Source of the DNA: Pseudomonadota bacterium
GTDB lineage: Bacteria > Pseudomonadota > Alphaproteobacteria > Puniceispirillales > Marisalimonadaceae
Length of the DNA stretch: 64,000 nt
Direction of reading: 5' to 3'
Assembly: GCA_028382005.1 (NCBI GenBank)
Contig: JAOESH010000007.1
Coordinates: 1-64,000, forward strand
The notes under the pieces are model-generated. The model was given only the letters and a program-made list of their open reading frames with translations, did not search any database and had not been told where the DNA came from. A program made the translations under genes and the position numbers. Positions 26,015-34,547 of this stretch are shown in pieces. Each line of letters begins with the position of its first letter. Positions within the stretch are counted from its first letter, which is position 1.

Positions 26015-27241
26015 ATGAAACCTACTGCTACTATAATTGGTGGATCAATGGCAGGATTATTTGCTGCCAATGCCCTCACACAAAAAGGCTGGGACGTATC
26101 AATTCATGAAAAAGTTCCAGTTCCACTATCTGGACGTGGGGCAGGAATTGCTACATACGATGATCTGGCTGAATTTGTTTTTAAAGCAACAAATAATAAC
26201 AATGTTCTAGGTACAACAGCCAGATCTAGAGTTTCTTTAGATTTAGATGGCAATATAAATGCTAGTTATGATTACCCACAAATTTATACAAGTTGGCAGT
26301 ATTTATTTTCAGTATTAAGAGATAACATAGATGATAGAAATTACTGCATGGGAGATGATTGTGTCGACATTAAGCAAGTTAATGATAAAGCAATAGCTGT
26401 ATTTGACTGTGGAAAAGAAAAAAAATCTGACTTAATAATTATTGCTAACGGTATTAAATCTGAACTTAGGTCATATGTTGATAATACTGCTAATCCAAGA
26501 TATGCTGGCTATGTTGGGTGGAGAGGAGTTGTTAACGAAAACCAACTCTCTGCAAAATCATTAGAAATATTATCAAATTACTTTATTGTCGTCCTTCCAT
26601 ATAATCAACAAATAGCCTCATATCCAATTGCTGGAGAAGGAAAAGATCCTTTTAAAAAGGGAAATAGGAGAATTAATTGGATTTGGTATAAACCTGCATC
26701 TGATAAAGATTTAAAATCATTATTATTAGGAAAGTCTGGAGAACAATATAATGATGGTATTCCTCCCAATGAAATACGTATGGATATTGTTCAAGATTTA
26801 TATGAAGAAGCAAACAGTAAGTTACCGCCTCAATTAAAAGAATTAGTTGAAAAGACAAATCAGCCACTTATTCAGCCAATATTTGACTTAGAAAGTCAAA
26901 GAATGCGAAATAATAGAGTTTTAACAATTGGTGACGCTGCTTTTACAGCTCGTCCACATGTTGGAATGGGTGTAACAAAAGCTGCTAAAGATGCTTTTAC
27001 ATTATCAGAACATTTAGACCATAATAATTATTTAGAAAATTTGAATAATTGGGAAAATAGTAGGTTAAGTGAAGGCAAATTTATTGTTAATAGAAGTAGA
27101 TATTTAGGGAAGTATCTTTGTAGTTTAACAGAAAATGATTCACTACAAATGCCTAATGTAATAGACGTTTTAAAAGATACAGCTATTAGTTTAAATGATA
27201 TTAACAGCAACATTAATAATTATGGAGCATTAAATGGCTAA
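26015..27241 (+). CDS. FAD-dependent monooxygenase (dihydroxypyridine hydroxylase-like)
   Basis: 408-residue flavoprotein hydroxylase. FAD-binding GGSMAGLFAANALTQKGWDV at the N-terminus, PLSGRGAGI shortly after, and IGDAAFTARPHVGMGVTKAA at about residue 305 (the GD motif). The PLSGRGAGI segment and overall layout resemble 2,6-dihydroxypyridine 3-monooxygenase-type proteins. With a CoxLSM-type molybdenum hydroxylase just downstream on the other strand, a pathway for an N-heteroaromatic compound is plausible but inferred. Confidence 0.82.
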   Translation: MKPTATIIGGSMAGLFAANALTQKGWDVSIHEKVPVPLSGRGAGIATYDDLAEFVFKATNNNNVLGTTARSRVSLDLDGNINASYDYPQIYTSWQYLFSVLRDNIDDRNYCMGDDCVDIKQVNDKAIAVFDCGKEKKSDLIIIANGIKSELRSYVDNTANPRYAGYVGWRGVVNENQLSAKSLEILSNYFIVVLPYNQQIASYPIAGEGKDPFKKGNRRINWIWYKPASDKDLKSLLLGKSGEQYNDGIPPNEIRMDIVQDLYEEANSKLPPQLKELVEKTNQPLIQPIFDLESQRMRNNRVLTIGDAAFTARPHVGMGVTKAAKDAFTLSEHLDHNNYLENLNNWENSRLSEGKFIVNRSRYLGKYLCSLTENDSLQMPNVIDVLKDTAISLNDINSNINNYGALNG

Positions 27242-27713
27242 TAAATCATTCTCTTTAAAATTTAAAGGTGATGCAAGAAATACTGGGTCAATGAGAAATG
27301 ACATAGATGTTTCATTTGAATCTATGAACGAGAATTTTAAACTTGCAACAGATGAAGGAGCTTTTCATGGAGGCAAAGGAACAGCTCCACCTCCATTAGC
27401 CCTCTTTACCGCTTCGTTGTGTGGTTGCGTAATGACACAGATTAAAGCTTTTGGAAAAAAATTAAAAATTGAAGTTGATGAAATTAAAATTGATGCATCA
27501 ATGAATTGGAATGGTGAGATCACAGAAGAAGGACCTTATATAGCTAGTTGTGAAGGATATAATTTAGATATTGATATCATCAGCAATGAAAAAATAGAAA
27601 ATAAAATAAAATTATTAATGGCTGCTATTGATGGTTGTTTTATAGAAGCATCATTAAAACCTGGTATAGTTAAACATAGACTAAAAGATAATGAAAGTTG
27701 GATAACTATCTAA
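27234..27713 (+). CDS. OsmC family protein
   Basis: 159-residue OsmC-like protein. Its ATG overlaps the end of the flavoprotein hydroxylase by eight bases and is preceded by GGAG. Family features: GGKGTAPPPLALFTASLCGCV (the conserved-Cys helix) and a second reactive Cys in the AIDGCF segment. Well-studied OsmC/Ohr proteins reduce organic hydroperoxides; here the catabolic context suggests protection from, or handling of, a reactive intermediate. A second OsmC gene lies at 31609 on the other side of the molybdenum hydroxylase genes. Confidence 0.86.
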   Translation: MANKSFSLKFKGDARNTGSMRNDIDVSFESMNENFKLATDEGAFHGGKGTAPPPLALFTASLCGCVMTQIKAFGKKLKIEVDEIKIDASMNWNGEITEEGPYIASCEGYNLDIDIISNEKIENKIKLLMAAIDGCFIEASLKPGIVKHRLKDNESWITI

Positions 27714-27718
27714 TTTAT

Positions 27719-30112
27719 TTATATTTTATTCATTGATCTCAATATTTTTTCTGGTGTGATAGGTTGTGATGTTACTTCAGCATCAACTTTGGCTAAGGCG
27801 TTATTAATAGCATTCATTAATACAGCTGGGGCACCTCCAGTACCAGCTTCGCCAGCCCCTTTAGCTCCAATAATACTTCTTCCAGAATTAGTCGTGACGT
27901 GATCAACAATTATATCAGGCATTTCATAAGCCATAGGAACCAGATAATCTGCCATTGTAGCGTTTTGCATATTTCCTTGGTTATCATAAACACATTCTTC
28001 AAAAAGAGCTCCACCTATCCCTTGAATAACTCCACCTCTAATTTGTTCTTCTACTAATTTAGGGTTTATTTGTGTACCACAATCCTCTACCACCCAAAAT
28101 TTATTAATTTTAACAATTCCGGTATCCTGATCAATAGATACATGACAACCCATGGCACTATTAGTAAAAACAAATGGGACCCCTTCAATTAAAAAACTAG
28201 CAGTTGCTAATAGTTCAGGATTTGTACCTTTAGGAATTTCATGCCCCCTATAATAAACAATTTCAGCCAATTTTTGTAACGAAATACCTTCTTCTCCATT
28301 TTTTCTAATGACGTTGTTATTGGCAATATCTAAGGAATCTATATCAGTTTGCATAATGGCTGCAGCAATATTTAAAATATTAGTTTTAAGGGTCCTTGCT
28401 GCTTTTAAAACAGCCTCTCCTCCAATACCTGCTCCTCTTGATGCCCAAGTCCCGCCACCATATGGTGTAGCATCAGTGTCACCTAAGGTAACTCTTACAG
28501 TATCCATTGAAACACCTAGCTGATCAGCTGCTATTTGCTTCATTATAGCTTCTGTACCCTGCCCCTGTTCTGTAATAGATGAAGAAAGATGAACGGCTCC
28601 AGAGCCTTCAAGCCTTATAGACGCTCCGTCTTGAGACGAAATATGAGCCCCACCTACTCCATAAAAAAGTGGGCTTGGATTTGTTACTTCTGACATACTT
28701 ATCACGCCAATTCCACTTATAGTCCCAGGAATTAAATCATCTTTATTTAAATTTTCAATATTATCTATATCCATAATAGATAGTAATTTATCCATAGAAG
28801 CCTGATGGGACAGATCTTCTAACGGAACACCAGATGGAGTTTTGTTAGGATACGAATTATCTGGTATAAAATTAATTTTTCTAATTTTAGCAAGACTTAA
28901 ACCAATTTTCATCGCGGCTTTATCAATCAATGCTTCTGTAATTGCAACAGCAATAGGATGTCCAACTGCTCTGTATTGACACATTGGTGTTTTATTTTGA
29001 AATACTACCGTTCCAATTGCTTTATAATTAGGAATAACATAAGGAGCACCTGATAAATTTAACACTTGGTTTGTCTCAATTGCGGATGTTCTAGGATACA
29101 TACTAAAAGGACCAATACCGCTTAAATCATTTACCTCCATAGCAGTAATTTTGCCGTCTTTATCAACGGCTAATTTACCACTTATTTTATGACATCTCGC
29201 GTGAATATCCGTTGTAAAACTCTCTAATCTGTCTGCAATAAATTTCACTGGTCTACCGATTTTTTTTGATACAGCGACAGCTGCCATTTCATCAGGATAA
29301 ACATGAACTTTAATTCCAAAAGAACCACCAACATCTCTACTGACAATCCTAACGAGACCTTCATTAACATTGAAATGCTTAGCAATTATATGTTGCATCA
29401 TATGAGGTGCTTGACCGTTATGATACACAGTCATCTTTTCTTCAGCTTTATTCCAGTCAGCAACAATCCCCCTAGATTCAAGAGTAACTCCAGTATGTCT
29501 CGCAAAATCAAGTGTCGTTTCGACTACTGTTTCAGCTTCTTTAAAAGCATTTTCGACATTCCCTTGTTCAACTGTCCTAGTCCAAAAAAGATTGCTACCT
29601 AATTCCTCATGTATAATAACTGCATCGTCATTTAACGCAGTTTCCATATCTACTTGAGCTTCTTTTTCCAACCACTCAACTTCGATTAACTCTAAAGCAT
29701 CTTCTGCCTGCTCTCTTGTCTTAGCAATGACAACCGCAATAGCTTCTCCTTGCCATCTAGCAACAGATTTTGCTAAGGGAGTTTGTTCTGGTGATTTCAT
29801 TTCACCCAAATGACCTAATGTACCTACCCATGGCTTACATATTTCATCAATTTCATTTGCAGTAAATATATCTATGATACCAGGACATTCTTTTGCCTCT
29901 TCAAAATTAATTGAAACTATTTGTGCATGAGCAAATGGAGATCTTAGAAAAGCTACATTTACCATTCTTGGTAAGACTAAGTCATCAACGAACTGTCCAC
30001 CACCTTCAAGGTGTTTTTTTGCATTTTCTCTTGGTAAACTTCTGCCAATATAAGAATTTGGTCTATCAAAAGATCCTAATTTTGGGTTTTGATTTACTTT
30101 AATATCATCCAT
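27719..30112 (-). CDS. Molybdenum hydroxylase large subunit (CoxL-type)
   Basis: 797-residue molybdopterin subunit of a three-subunit hydroxylase. Visible are GRSLPRENAKKHLEGGGQFVDDL at the start, VGGSFGIKVHVYPDE, MCQYRAVGHP in the active-site loop region, GTWASRGAGIGGEAV and the catalytic Glu in GAKGAGEAGTGG. The active-site loop is not the AYxCSFR of true CO dehydrogenase, so CO oxidation is unlikely; hydroxylation of an aldehyde or heteroaromatic ring is expected. It completes the M-S-L operon transcribed from 31440. Confidence 0.92.
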   Translation of the reverse strand: MDDIKVNQNPKLGSFDRPNSYIGRSLPRENAKKHLEGGGQFVDDLVLPRMVNVAFLRSPFAHAQIVSINFEEAKECPGIIDIFTANEIDEICKPWVGTLGHLGEMKSPEQTPLAKSVARWQGEAIAVVIAKTREQAEDALELIEVEWLEKEAQVDMETALNDDAVIIHEELGSNLFWTRTVEQGNVENAFKEAETVVETTLDFARHTGVTLESRGIVADWNKAEEKMTVYHNGQAPHMMQHIIAKHFNVNEGLVRIVSRDVGGSFGIKVHVYPDEMAAVAVSKKIGRPVKFIADRLESFTTDIHARCHKISGKLAVDKDGKITAMEVNDLSGIGPFSMYPRTSAIETNQVLNLSGAPYVIPNYKAIGTVVFQNKTPMCQYRAVGHPIAVAITEALIDKAAMKIGLSLAKIRKINFIPDNSYPNKTPSGVPLEDLSHQASMDKLLSIMDIDNIENLNKDDLIPGTISGIGVISMSEVTNPSPLFYGVGGAHISSQDGASIRLEGSGAVHLSSSITEQGQGTEAIMKQIAADQLGVSMDTVRVTLGDTDATPYGGGTWASRGAGIGGEAVLKAARTLKTNILNIAAAIMQTDIDSLDIANNNVIRKNGEEGISLQKLAEIVYYRGHEIPKGTNPELLATASFLIEGVPFVFTNSAMGCHVSIDQDTGIVKINKFWVVEDCGTQINPKLVEEQIRGGVIQGIGGALFEECVYDNQGNMQNATMADYLVPMAYEMPDIIVDHVTTNSGRSIIGAKGAGEAGTGGAPAVLMNAINNALAKVDAEVTSQPITPEKILRSMNKI

Positions 30113-30120
30113 TTTTTACC

Positions 30121-30597
30121 TCAAATAACTTCTGTAATAGATTCTTCAATTGCGTCAACTATAGATTGGTAGCCAGTGCATCTACAATAATTCCCTGAAA
30201 TTTCTGATCTAATTTCTTCTCTGGTCAGTTTCTTTTTCTTTAAGACTATTTCTTTTGTAGTCATCAACATGCCAGGTGAACAAAAACCACATTGAAAAGC
30301 GTTATGTTTTAAAAAATTATTTTTAACAATTTTCATTATATCATCGTCAAAACCTTCAACTGTTTTTATTAAAGAACCATTCACCTGAGATGCAAGAACT
30401 AAACAAGATCTAACTGCTTTACCATCCATTTCTATAGTGCATGCACCACATGCTCCTTGCTCGCAACCAAGGTGAGTGCCCGTAAAACCTTCTCCTCTTA
30501 AATAATCAGCCAAATGTTGCCTTGCAGGAACAATTACGTTATCAAACTTCTCACCATTAAGTTCAAAAGAGACAGTAATATTTTTTTTAGCTGACAT
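30121..30597 (-). CDS. Molybdenum hydroxylase (2Fe-2S) subunit (CoxS-type)
   Basis: 158-residue iron-sulfur subunit. The first cluster is bound by the GCEQGACGAC...SC motif and the second by QCGFCSPG...YCRCTGY, both complete. It passes electrons between the molybdenum centre and the FAD subunit encoded immediately upstream; its start codon abuts the stop of the FAD subunit gene. Confidence 0.95.
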   Translation of the reverse strand: MSAKKNITVSFELNGEKFDNVIVPARQHLADYLRGEGFTGTHLGCEQGACGACTIEMDGKAVRSCLVLASQVNGSLIKTVEGFDDDIMKIVKNNFLKHNAFQCGFCSPGMLMTTKEIVLKKKKLTREEIRSEISGNYCRCTGYQSIVDAIEESITEVI

Positions 30598-31440
30598 TTA
30601 ATTCTCCAACTTTTTTAAAATTTTACTTATAAGAATAGTTGCCAAATGTAATTTCATCTCTTCACTACTGTTTAAATCACCTGCAAAATCTATTTCAGAA
30701 GATAATGATTTTTTAATTACTGAATATTCATATCCATTGTTAACAACTATTTCAGAAGTTTTTGATGTAACATTAGGTCTATCACCTGTTGCAAAAAATA
30801 CTAATTTCAACTTTTCAATCGTAGATTGATAAGTTTTAACTTTTGCAATTAAGCCAGCCATCGCATAATCACCATGACGACGACAAATTTCTTCAAATAC
30901 AATTTTTTCATTATTTTTTACAAGAGGATAATTTATTCCAATAAGAATTTCATCTGATTTTATATCTGTTTCAAAAAGCCCAAGATAGAAATCTTCAGCA
31001 GCAATAGACCTGTTACCATTTAGACCTGACACAATAATTTCTGCATTCATAGCGACTGCAAAAGCAGGTAATTCAGCTGCAGGGTCTCCATATGATATAC
31101 TTCCACCATGAGTGCCTTTATTTCTAATAGCAGCATGAGCAACCATTTTAAGTATAGAAACCAAAGAAGGAAATTTTTCTATAATTATAGAACTTTCCAT
31201 AACTTGAGTATGAGTAGCTAATGCACCAATATAAATGGAATTATCTTCAAGTCTTATATCATTTAAATCTTTTAACTTTGATATATCTATTAAACAACTC
31301 GGACTTGACAGTCTCATATTTAAAGCTGGTAAAAGTGATTGACCTCCGGCTAAAATAATAGCCTCATCATCTTGTGATTTAAACTTAATGGCATCAGATA
31401 AAGTTTCTGCTTCATAATATGAAAAATCTGGTGCTTTCAT
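30598..31440 (-). CDS. Molybdenum hydroxylase FAD-binding subunit (CoxM-type)
   Basis: 280-residue flavin subunit with the two standard FAD motifs: LAGGQSLLPALNMRL (residues about 31-45) and AIRNKGTHGGSISYGDPAAELPA (about 104-126). It is first in the M-S-L operon; its promoter region is shared with the divergent OsmC gene and holds a palindrome at 31510. Confidence 0.94.
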   Translation of the reverse strand: MKAPDFSYYEAETLSDAIKFKSQDDEAIILAGGQSLLPALNMRLSSPSCLIDISKLKDLNDIRLEDNSIYIGALATHTQVMESSIIIEKFPSLVSILKMVAHAAIRNKGTHGGSISYGDPAAELPAFAVAMNAEIIVSGLNGNRSIAAEDFYLGLFETDIKSDEILIGINYPLVKNNEKIVFEEICRRHGDYAMAGLIAKVKTYQSTIEKLKLVFFATGDRPNVTSKTSEIVVNNGYEYSVIKKSLSSEIDFAGDLNSSEEMKLHLATILISKILKKLEN

Positions 31441-31509
31441 TATTATATTCTCCCTTAAATTGTAATAATTTTATTTAATCATTATTTATAATCTCTATCA
31501 ATAATTATT

Positions 31510-31528
31510 AAATCATATTTAATGATTT
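31510..31528. promoter_or_regulatory. Palindrome AAATCAT-n5-ATGATTT in a divergent promoter
   Basis: Perfect seven-base arms around five bases, midway between the divergent CoxM-type gene and the OsmC gene. The half-site resembles the ATCATTT/AAATGAT palindrome before the LysR gene at 15650. It is a candidate operator for both units; no binding data can be seen. Confidence 0.42.
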
Positions 31529-31608
31529 ATATTATTGAATTAAATAATTTCATATACCAAATAAATGTATTATCTTTAATTTTAATCAATTTAATTGGGG
31601 TTTAAAAA

Positions 31609-32058
31609 ATGAGTGCAAATGTTGTCCATATGAAATTAGAAGGTTCTTCAAAAAGTCATTCTAGAGCTGACATAATTGCTAGAGACGTAGAAAGCGTAAT
31701 TGACGAACCTATTGCAAGAGGTGGCACTAACCTCGGCTTATCTCCAACTGAAACACTCATATCGTCACTGATAGGTTGTACCAATGTTATAACTCACAGA
31801 ATAATGGAAAAAATGGGTTTTAAAATACATAGTTTAGATATCAAATCCAAGACTTTATTCAATAAAGACGGTGCTAGTTTGGTTCAAGAGGTTGATATAC
31901 CTTTTCCTGAGGTAACTCTGGATATTGCAATTTCTACTGACGCATCTGAAACAGACTTAGATGAAGTTAAAAAACAATTAGCGATGTATTGCCCTATAGC
32001 CAAAGTAATTAGAAATAGTGGCACTGTCATTAATGAAAATTGGAACAAAATAAATTAA
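31609..32058 (+). CDS. OsmC family protein (second copy)
   Basis: 149-residue OsmC-like protein: PIARGGTNLGLSPTETLISSLIGCTNVITHRIMEKMG holds the first conserved Cys, and YCPIAKVIRNSGT near the C-terminus holds the second in the classic position. Peroxide reduction is the known activity of the fold. It is divergent from the molybdenum hydroxylase operon and followed, 8 bases later, by a deacetylase-like gene. Sequence differs clearly from the OsmC at 27234, so it is not a recent duplicate. Confidence 0.87.
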   Translation: MSANVVHMKLEGSSKSHSRADIIARDVESVIDEPIARGGTNLGLSPTETLISSLIGCTNVITHRIMEKMGFKIHSLDIKSKTLFNKDGASLVQEVDIPFPEVTLDIAISTDASETDLDEVKKQLAMYCPIAKVIRNSGTVINENWNKIN

Positions 32059-32066
32059 GGTGATTT

Positions 32067-32948
32067 ATGAACCGAAGGGACAGGCTATATCATCAGCCCA
32101 TTATTGATAGACCTAAATTATTACTTAAAAATAATAAAAAGATTATCTTATGGGTAATAGTAAATTTAGAGGTTTGGGACCCAAATATAGCTCAACCTAG
32201 AAATATTCTACCACCACCAATGAATTTACCAATGTTACCTGACCTCCCAAATTGGGCCTGGCATGAATATGGAATGAGAGTTGGCTTTTGGAGAATACTT
32301 AAAGCTTTAAAAGAAAGACAAGTTCATTCTACTTTGGCATTAAATGCTACTGTAACAGACTTTTATCCTGAAACTGTTGAGGCATCTATAAAAGCGAATT
32401 GGGAACCCATGGGACATGGTTATATTCAAAGGCCAATGCATAAAGTTGACAATCAATTTGTCGATATTAAATCAGCAATAGATAAAATAGAAAACTTTAC
32501 TAAAGAAGAAGTAATTGGCTGGGAAAGCCCAGGCTTAACTGAAACTGATGATACACTAGATATATTATCAGAACTTGGAATAAAATATACTGCAAATTGG
32601 CCCATTGATGACCTTCCATTAGACTTAAAAGTAAAAAGTGGAGAGAGAATGATAACACTTCCCTATCCTATTGAAATCAATGACGTTGTAATGACTTCTG
32701 TGCAAGTTCATAAATCTGATGAACTTTTCGCTAGAGGTAAGTTACATTTTGATCGACTTTACAAAGAATCTGAAGAAAATACTAAAATTATGGCTATAAG
32801 TGTTCATCCATATTTAACTGGTGTTCCTCATAGAATATCGTTTTTTGAACAATTATTAGATTATATTTTGCAACATCAAGATGTTGAGATTATGACTGGT
32901 AAAGAAATTTATAATTGGTATACAAATCAAATTCCTATCCCATCGTAG
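32067..32948 (+). CDS. Polysaccharide-deacetylase-like protein (PuuE-type branch)
   Basis: 293-residue NodB-fold hydrolase. Visible landmarks are VNLEVWDPN, WHEYGMRVGFWRILKAL, ALNATVTDFYPE, MGHGYIQRPM, GWESPGLTETDDTLDILSELG and SVHPYLTGVPHR. This pattern matches the branch that includes PuuE allantoinase and relatives, not cell-wall deacetylases, and no signal peptide is present. A second member is at 58860. It is therefore more likely to hydrolyse a small amide or ureide in the cytoplasm; exact substrate unknown. Confidence 0.8.
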   Translation: MNRRDRLYHQPIIDRPKLLLKNNKKIILWVIVNLEVWDPNIAQPRNILPPPMNLPMLPDLPNWAWHEYGMRVGFWRILKALKERQVHSTLALNATVTDFYPETVEASIKANWEPMGHGYIQRPMHKVDNQFVDIKSAIDKIENFTKEEVIGWESPGLTETDDTLDILSELGIKYTANWPIDDLPLDLKVKSGERMITLPYPIEINDVVMTSVQVHKSDELFARGKLHFDRLYKESEENTKIMAISVHPYLTGVPHRISFFEQLLDYILQHQDVEIMTGKEIYNWYTNQIPIPS

Positions 32949-32954
32949 AATGAT

Positions 32955-33692
32955 CTAAAATATGATTTTATAATATAATCTTCCTAATATTTCTCTAATA
33001 AATGTAGAAGTTTTGTTTAAAGCTCCAATAGATGGTATAAAATCTAAAATTGTTATTCTTGAATTAGATTGCTTAAAATCAACTGGAAATGCACTGACTT
33101 TAAAACCTTGCTTTTCAAACAAATATTTTGATCTTGTCATATGAAATGCAGATGTAACAAGTATTATAGATGAATTGTTGTTAATCATTTCTGTAACTTT
33201 TATACTTTCGTCATAGGTATTTTTAACTATATCAGTAACTAATATTTTCTTCTGACTAACTCCTAACTCCAATGCTTTTTCTTTTAGAACATAACCTTCT
33301 GGTTTCCAATTATTGTCCCAAGGTAATTGCCCAGCAGTAAATATTAACAGATCAGCCTTCTCATTTTTTAATAAATTTACTCCAGCAAAAAATCTGTTGG
33401 GAGCTCCCCATTGATACCTTTTAACACCATTTCGTTTGATTTGAGTTATACCACTACTAAGAACAATAATTGCGTCAGATTTTTTTATAGTATCAAATGA
33501 AATAGGTCTATGTGGATGCTCTAAATAAGTAAACAAAAAATTTCCTACAAATGAATTTGAAGAGATTAACAATATTAATAAACTTAGAAGCACAAAAACT
33601 TTTTTTCTATAAAAGAAAAATAGAATTAATAATATTAAAGAAACACCCAGTGGAGAAAGAAAAAAAGGTAATATTTTATGTAAATAAATCAT
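32955..33692 (-). CDS. YdcF/ElyC-like DUF218 membrane protein
   Basis: 245-residue protein with two N-terminal membrane helices (about residues 8-27 and 32-52) and a DUF218 domain: AIIVLSSGI, LLIFTAGQLPW, TYDESIKVTEMI and LVTSAFHMTRSKYLFEKQG. Homologues SanA/ElyC affect envelope or peptidoglycan integrity in Enterobacteria. It is 59 bases downstream of phoB on the same strand and may be a late gene of that unit. Confidence 0.85.
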   Translation of the reverse strand: MIYLHKILPFFLSPLGVSLILLILFFFYRKKVFVLLSLLILLISSNSFVGNFLFTYLEHPHRPISFDTIKKSDAIIVLSSGITQIKRNGVKRYQWGAPNRFFAGVNLLKNEKADLLIFTAGQLPWDNNWKPEGYVLKEKALELGVSQKKILVTDIVKNTYDESIKVTEMINNNSSIILVTSAFHMTRSKYLFEKQGFKVSAFPVDFKQSNSRITILDFIPSIGALNKTSTFIREILGRLYYKIIF

Positions 33693-33751
33693 TTATAAAA
33701 CTTTAAAAATAAAAATTAATCATTTACGAAAATTTTATAAATAGCAATAAT

Positions 33752-34453
33752 CTAAATAATTTTATTTGTTAACAAGCCATAACCGCCATCTCTTACTGTC
33801 CTGATGGGATCTTCGTTATTTTCTGATTTAGATTTAAGAGCCTTTCTTAGTCTGCTCATATGGACATCAACTGTTCTTTCTTCAACATAAACACCATGAC
33901 CCCAAACAAGATCTAAAAGTTTACTTCTTGAAAAGACATGACCAGGTCGTTCCATTAAAAAAGATAATAATTTAAATTCTTTAGGACCTAACTTTACATT
34001 CTTATTATTATAAGTAACTACTAATTCAGTTAAGGACAGCTTTAATTTCCCATGCTCTAAAACTTCGTTAATTAAATTAGGTCTAGTGCGCCTTAGAAGA
34101 GCATTCACTCTGGAAATTAATTCCTTCGGAGAAAATGGCTTAGAGATGTAATCGTCGGCACCACTATCAAGACCCAACGATTTATCTGAGTCTTCGCTTC
34201 TAGCACTTAAGATAATTATTGGTAGATATTTAGTTTCAGATCTAGACCTCAAAGATCTGCAAAGATCAATTCCAGACATATTTGGCATCATCCAATCTAA
34301 AATAACTAAATCTGGAGAACTGTCTTCTATTAGCTGTAAAGCTTCTTCTCCATTTCTCGCTTTTATACAAATAAAACCAGTACTATTAAGATTAAAGGCC
34401 ATTAACTCTAACTGATTAGGTTCGTCGTCAGCTATTAAGATTTTAATTCCCAT
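33752..34453 (-). CDS. phoB: Phosphate regulon response regulator PhoB
   Basis: OmpR-class response regulator of 233 residues. Receiver domain with acidic pair D9-D10 and phospho-acceptor D53 (VILDWMMPNMSG), Thr/Ser and Lys in the switch region (ILSARSED, YISKPFSPKEL), then a winged-helix DNA-binding domain from about 135 (GPKEFKLLSFLMERPGHVFSR, VDVHMSRLRKAL). Its placement after pit and in the same unit direction as phoR supports PhoB over other OmpR regulators. It would activate Pho-box genes at low phosphate. Confidence 0.9.
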   Translation of the reverse strand: MGIKILIADDEPNQLELMAFNLNSTGFICIKARNGEEALQLIEDSSPDLVILDWMMPNMSGIDLCRSLRSRSETKYLPIIILSARSEDSDKSLGLDSGADDYISKPFSPKELISRVNALLRRTRPNLINEVLEHGKLKLSLTELVVTYNNKNVKLGPKEFKLLSFLMERPGHVFSRSKLLDLVWGHGVYVEERTVDVHMSRLRKALKSKSENNEDPIRTVRDGGYGLLTNKII

Positions 34454-34547
34454 TATTTACCTGTTTTCAATAGTAATTAAATTTAAGGTAAGTTTTAAAT
34501 ATATTTAAACTATGATAAAAAACTAACATTAAGTATAAAATATGTAA

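Noticed and set aside
27719-31440. Aerobic carbon monoxide dehydrogenase
   Set aside because: The large subunit lacks the AYxCSFR active-site loop of form I CoxL, so only the molybdenum hydroxylase family is claimed.
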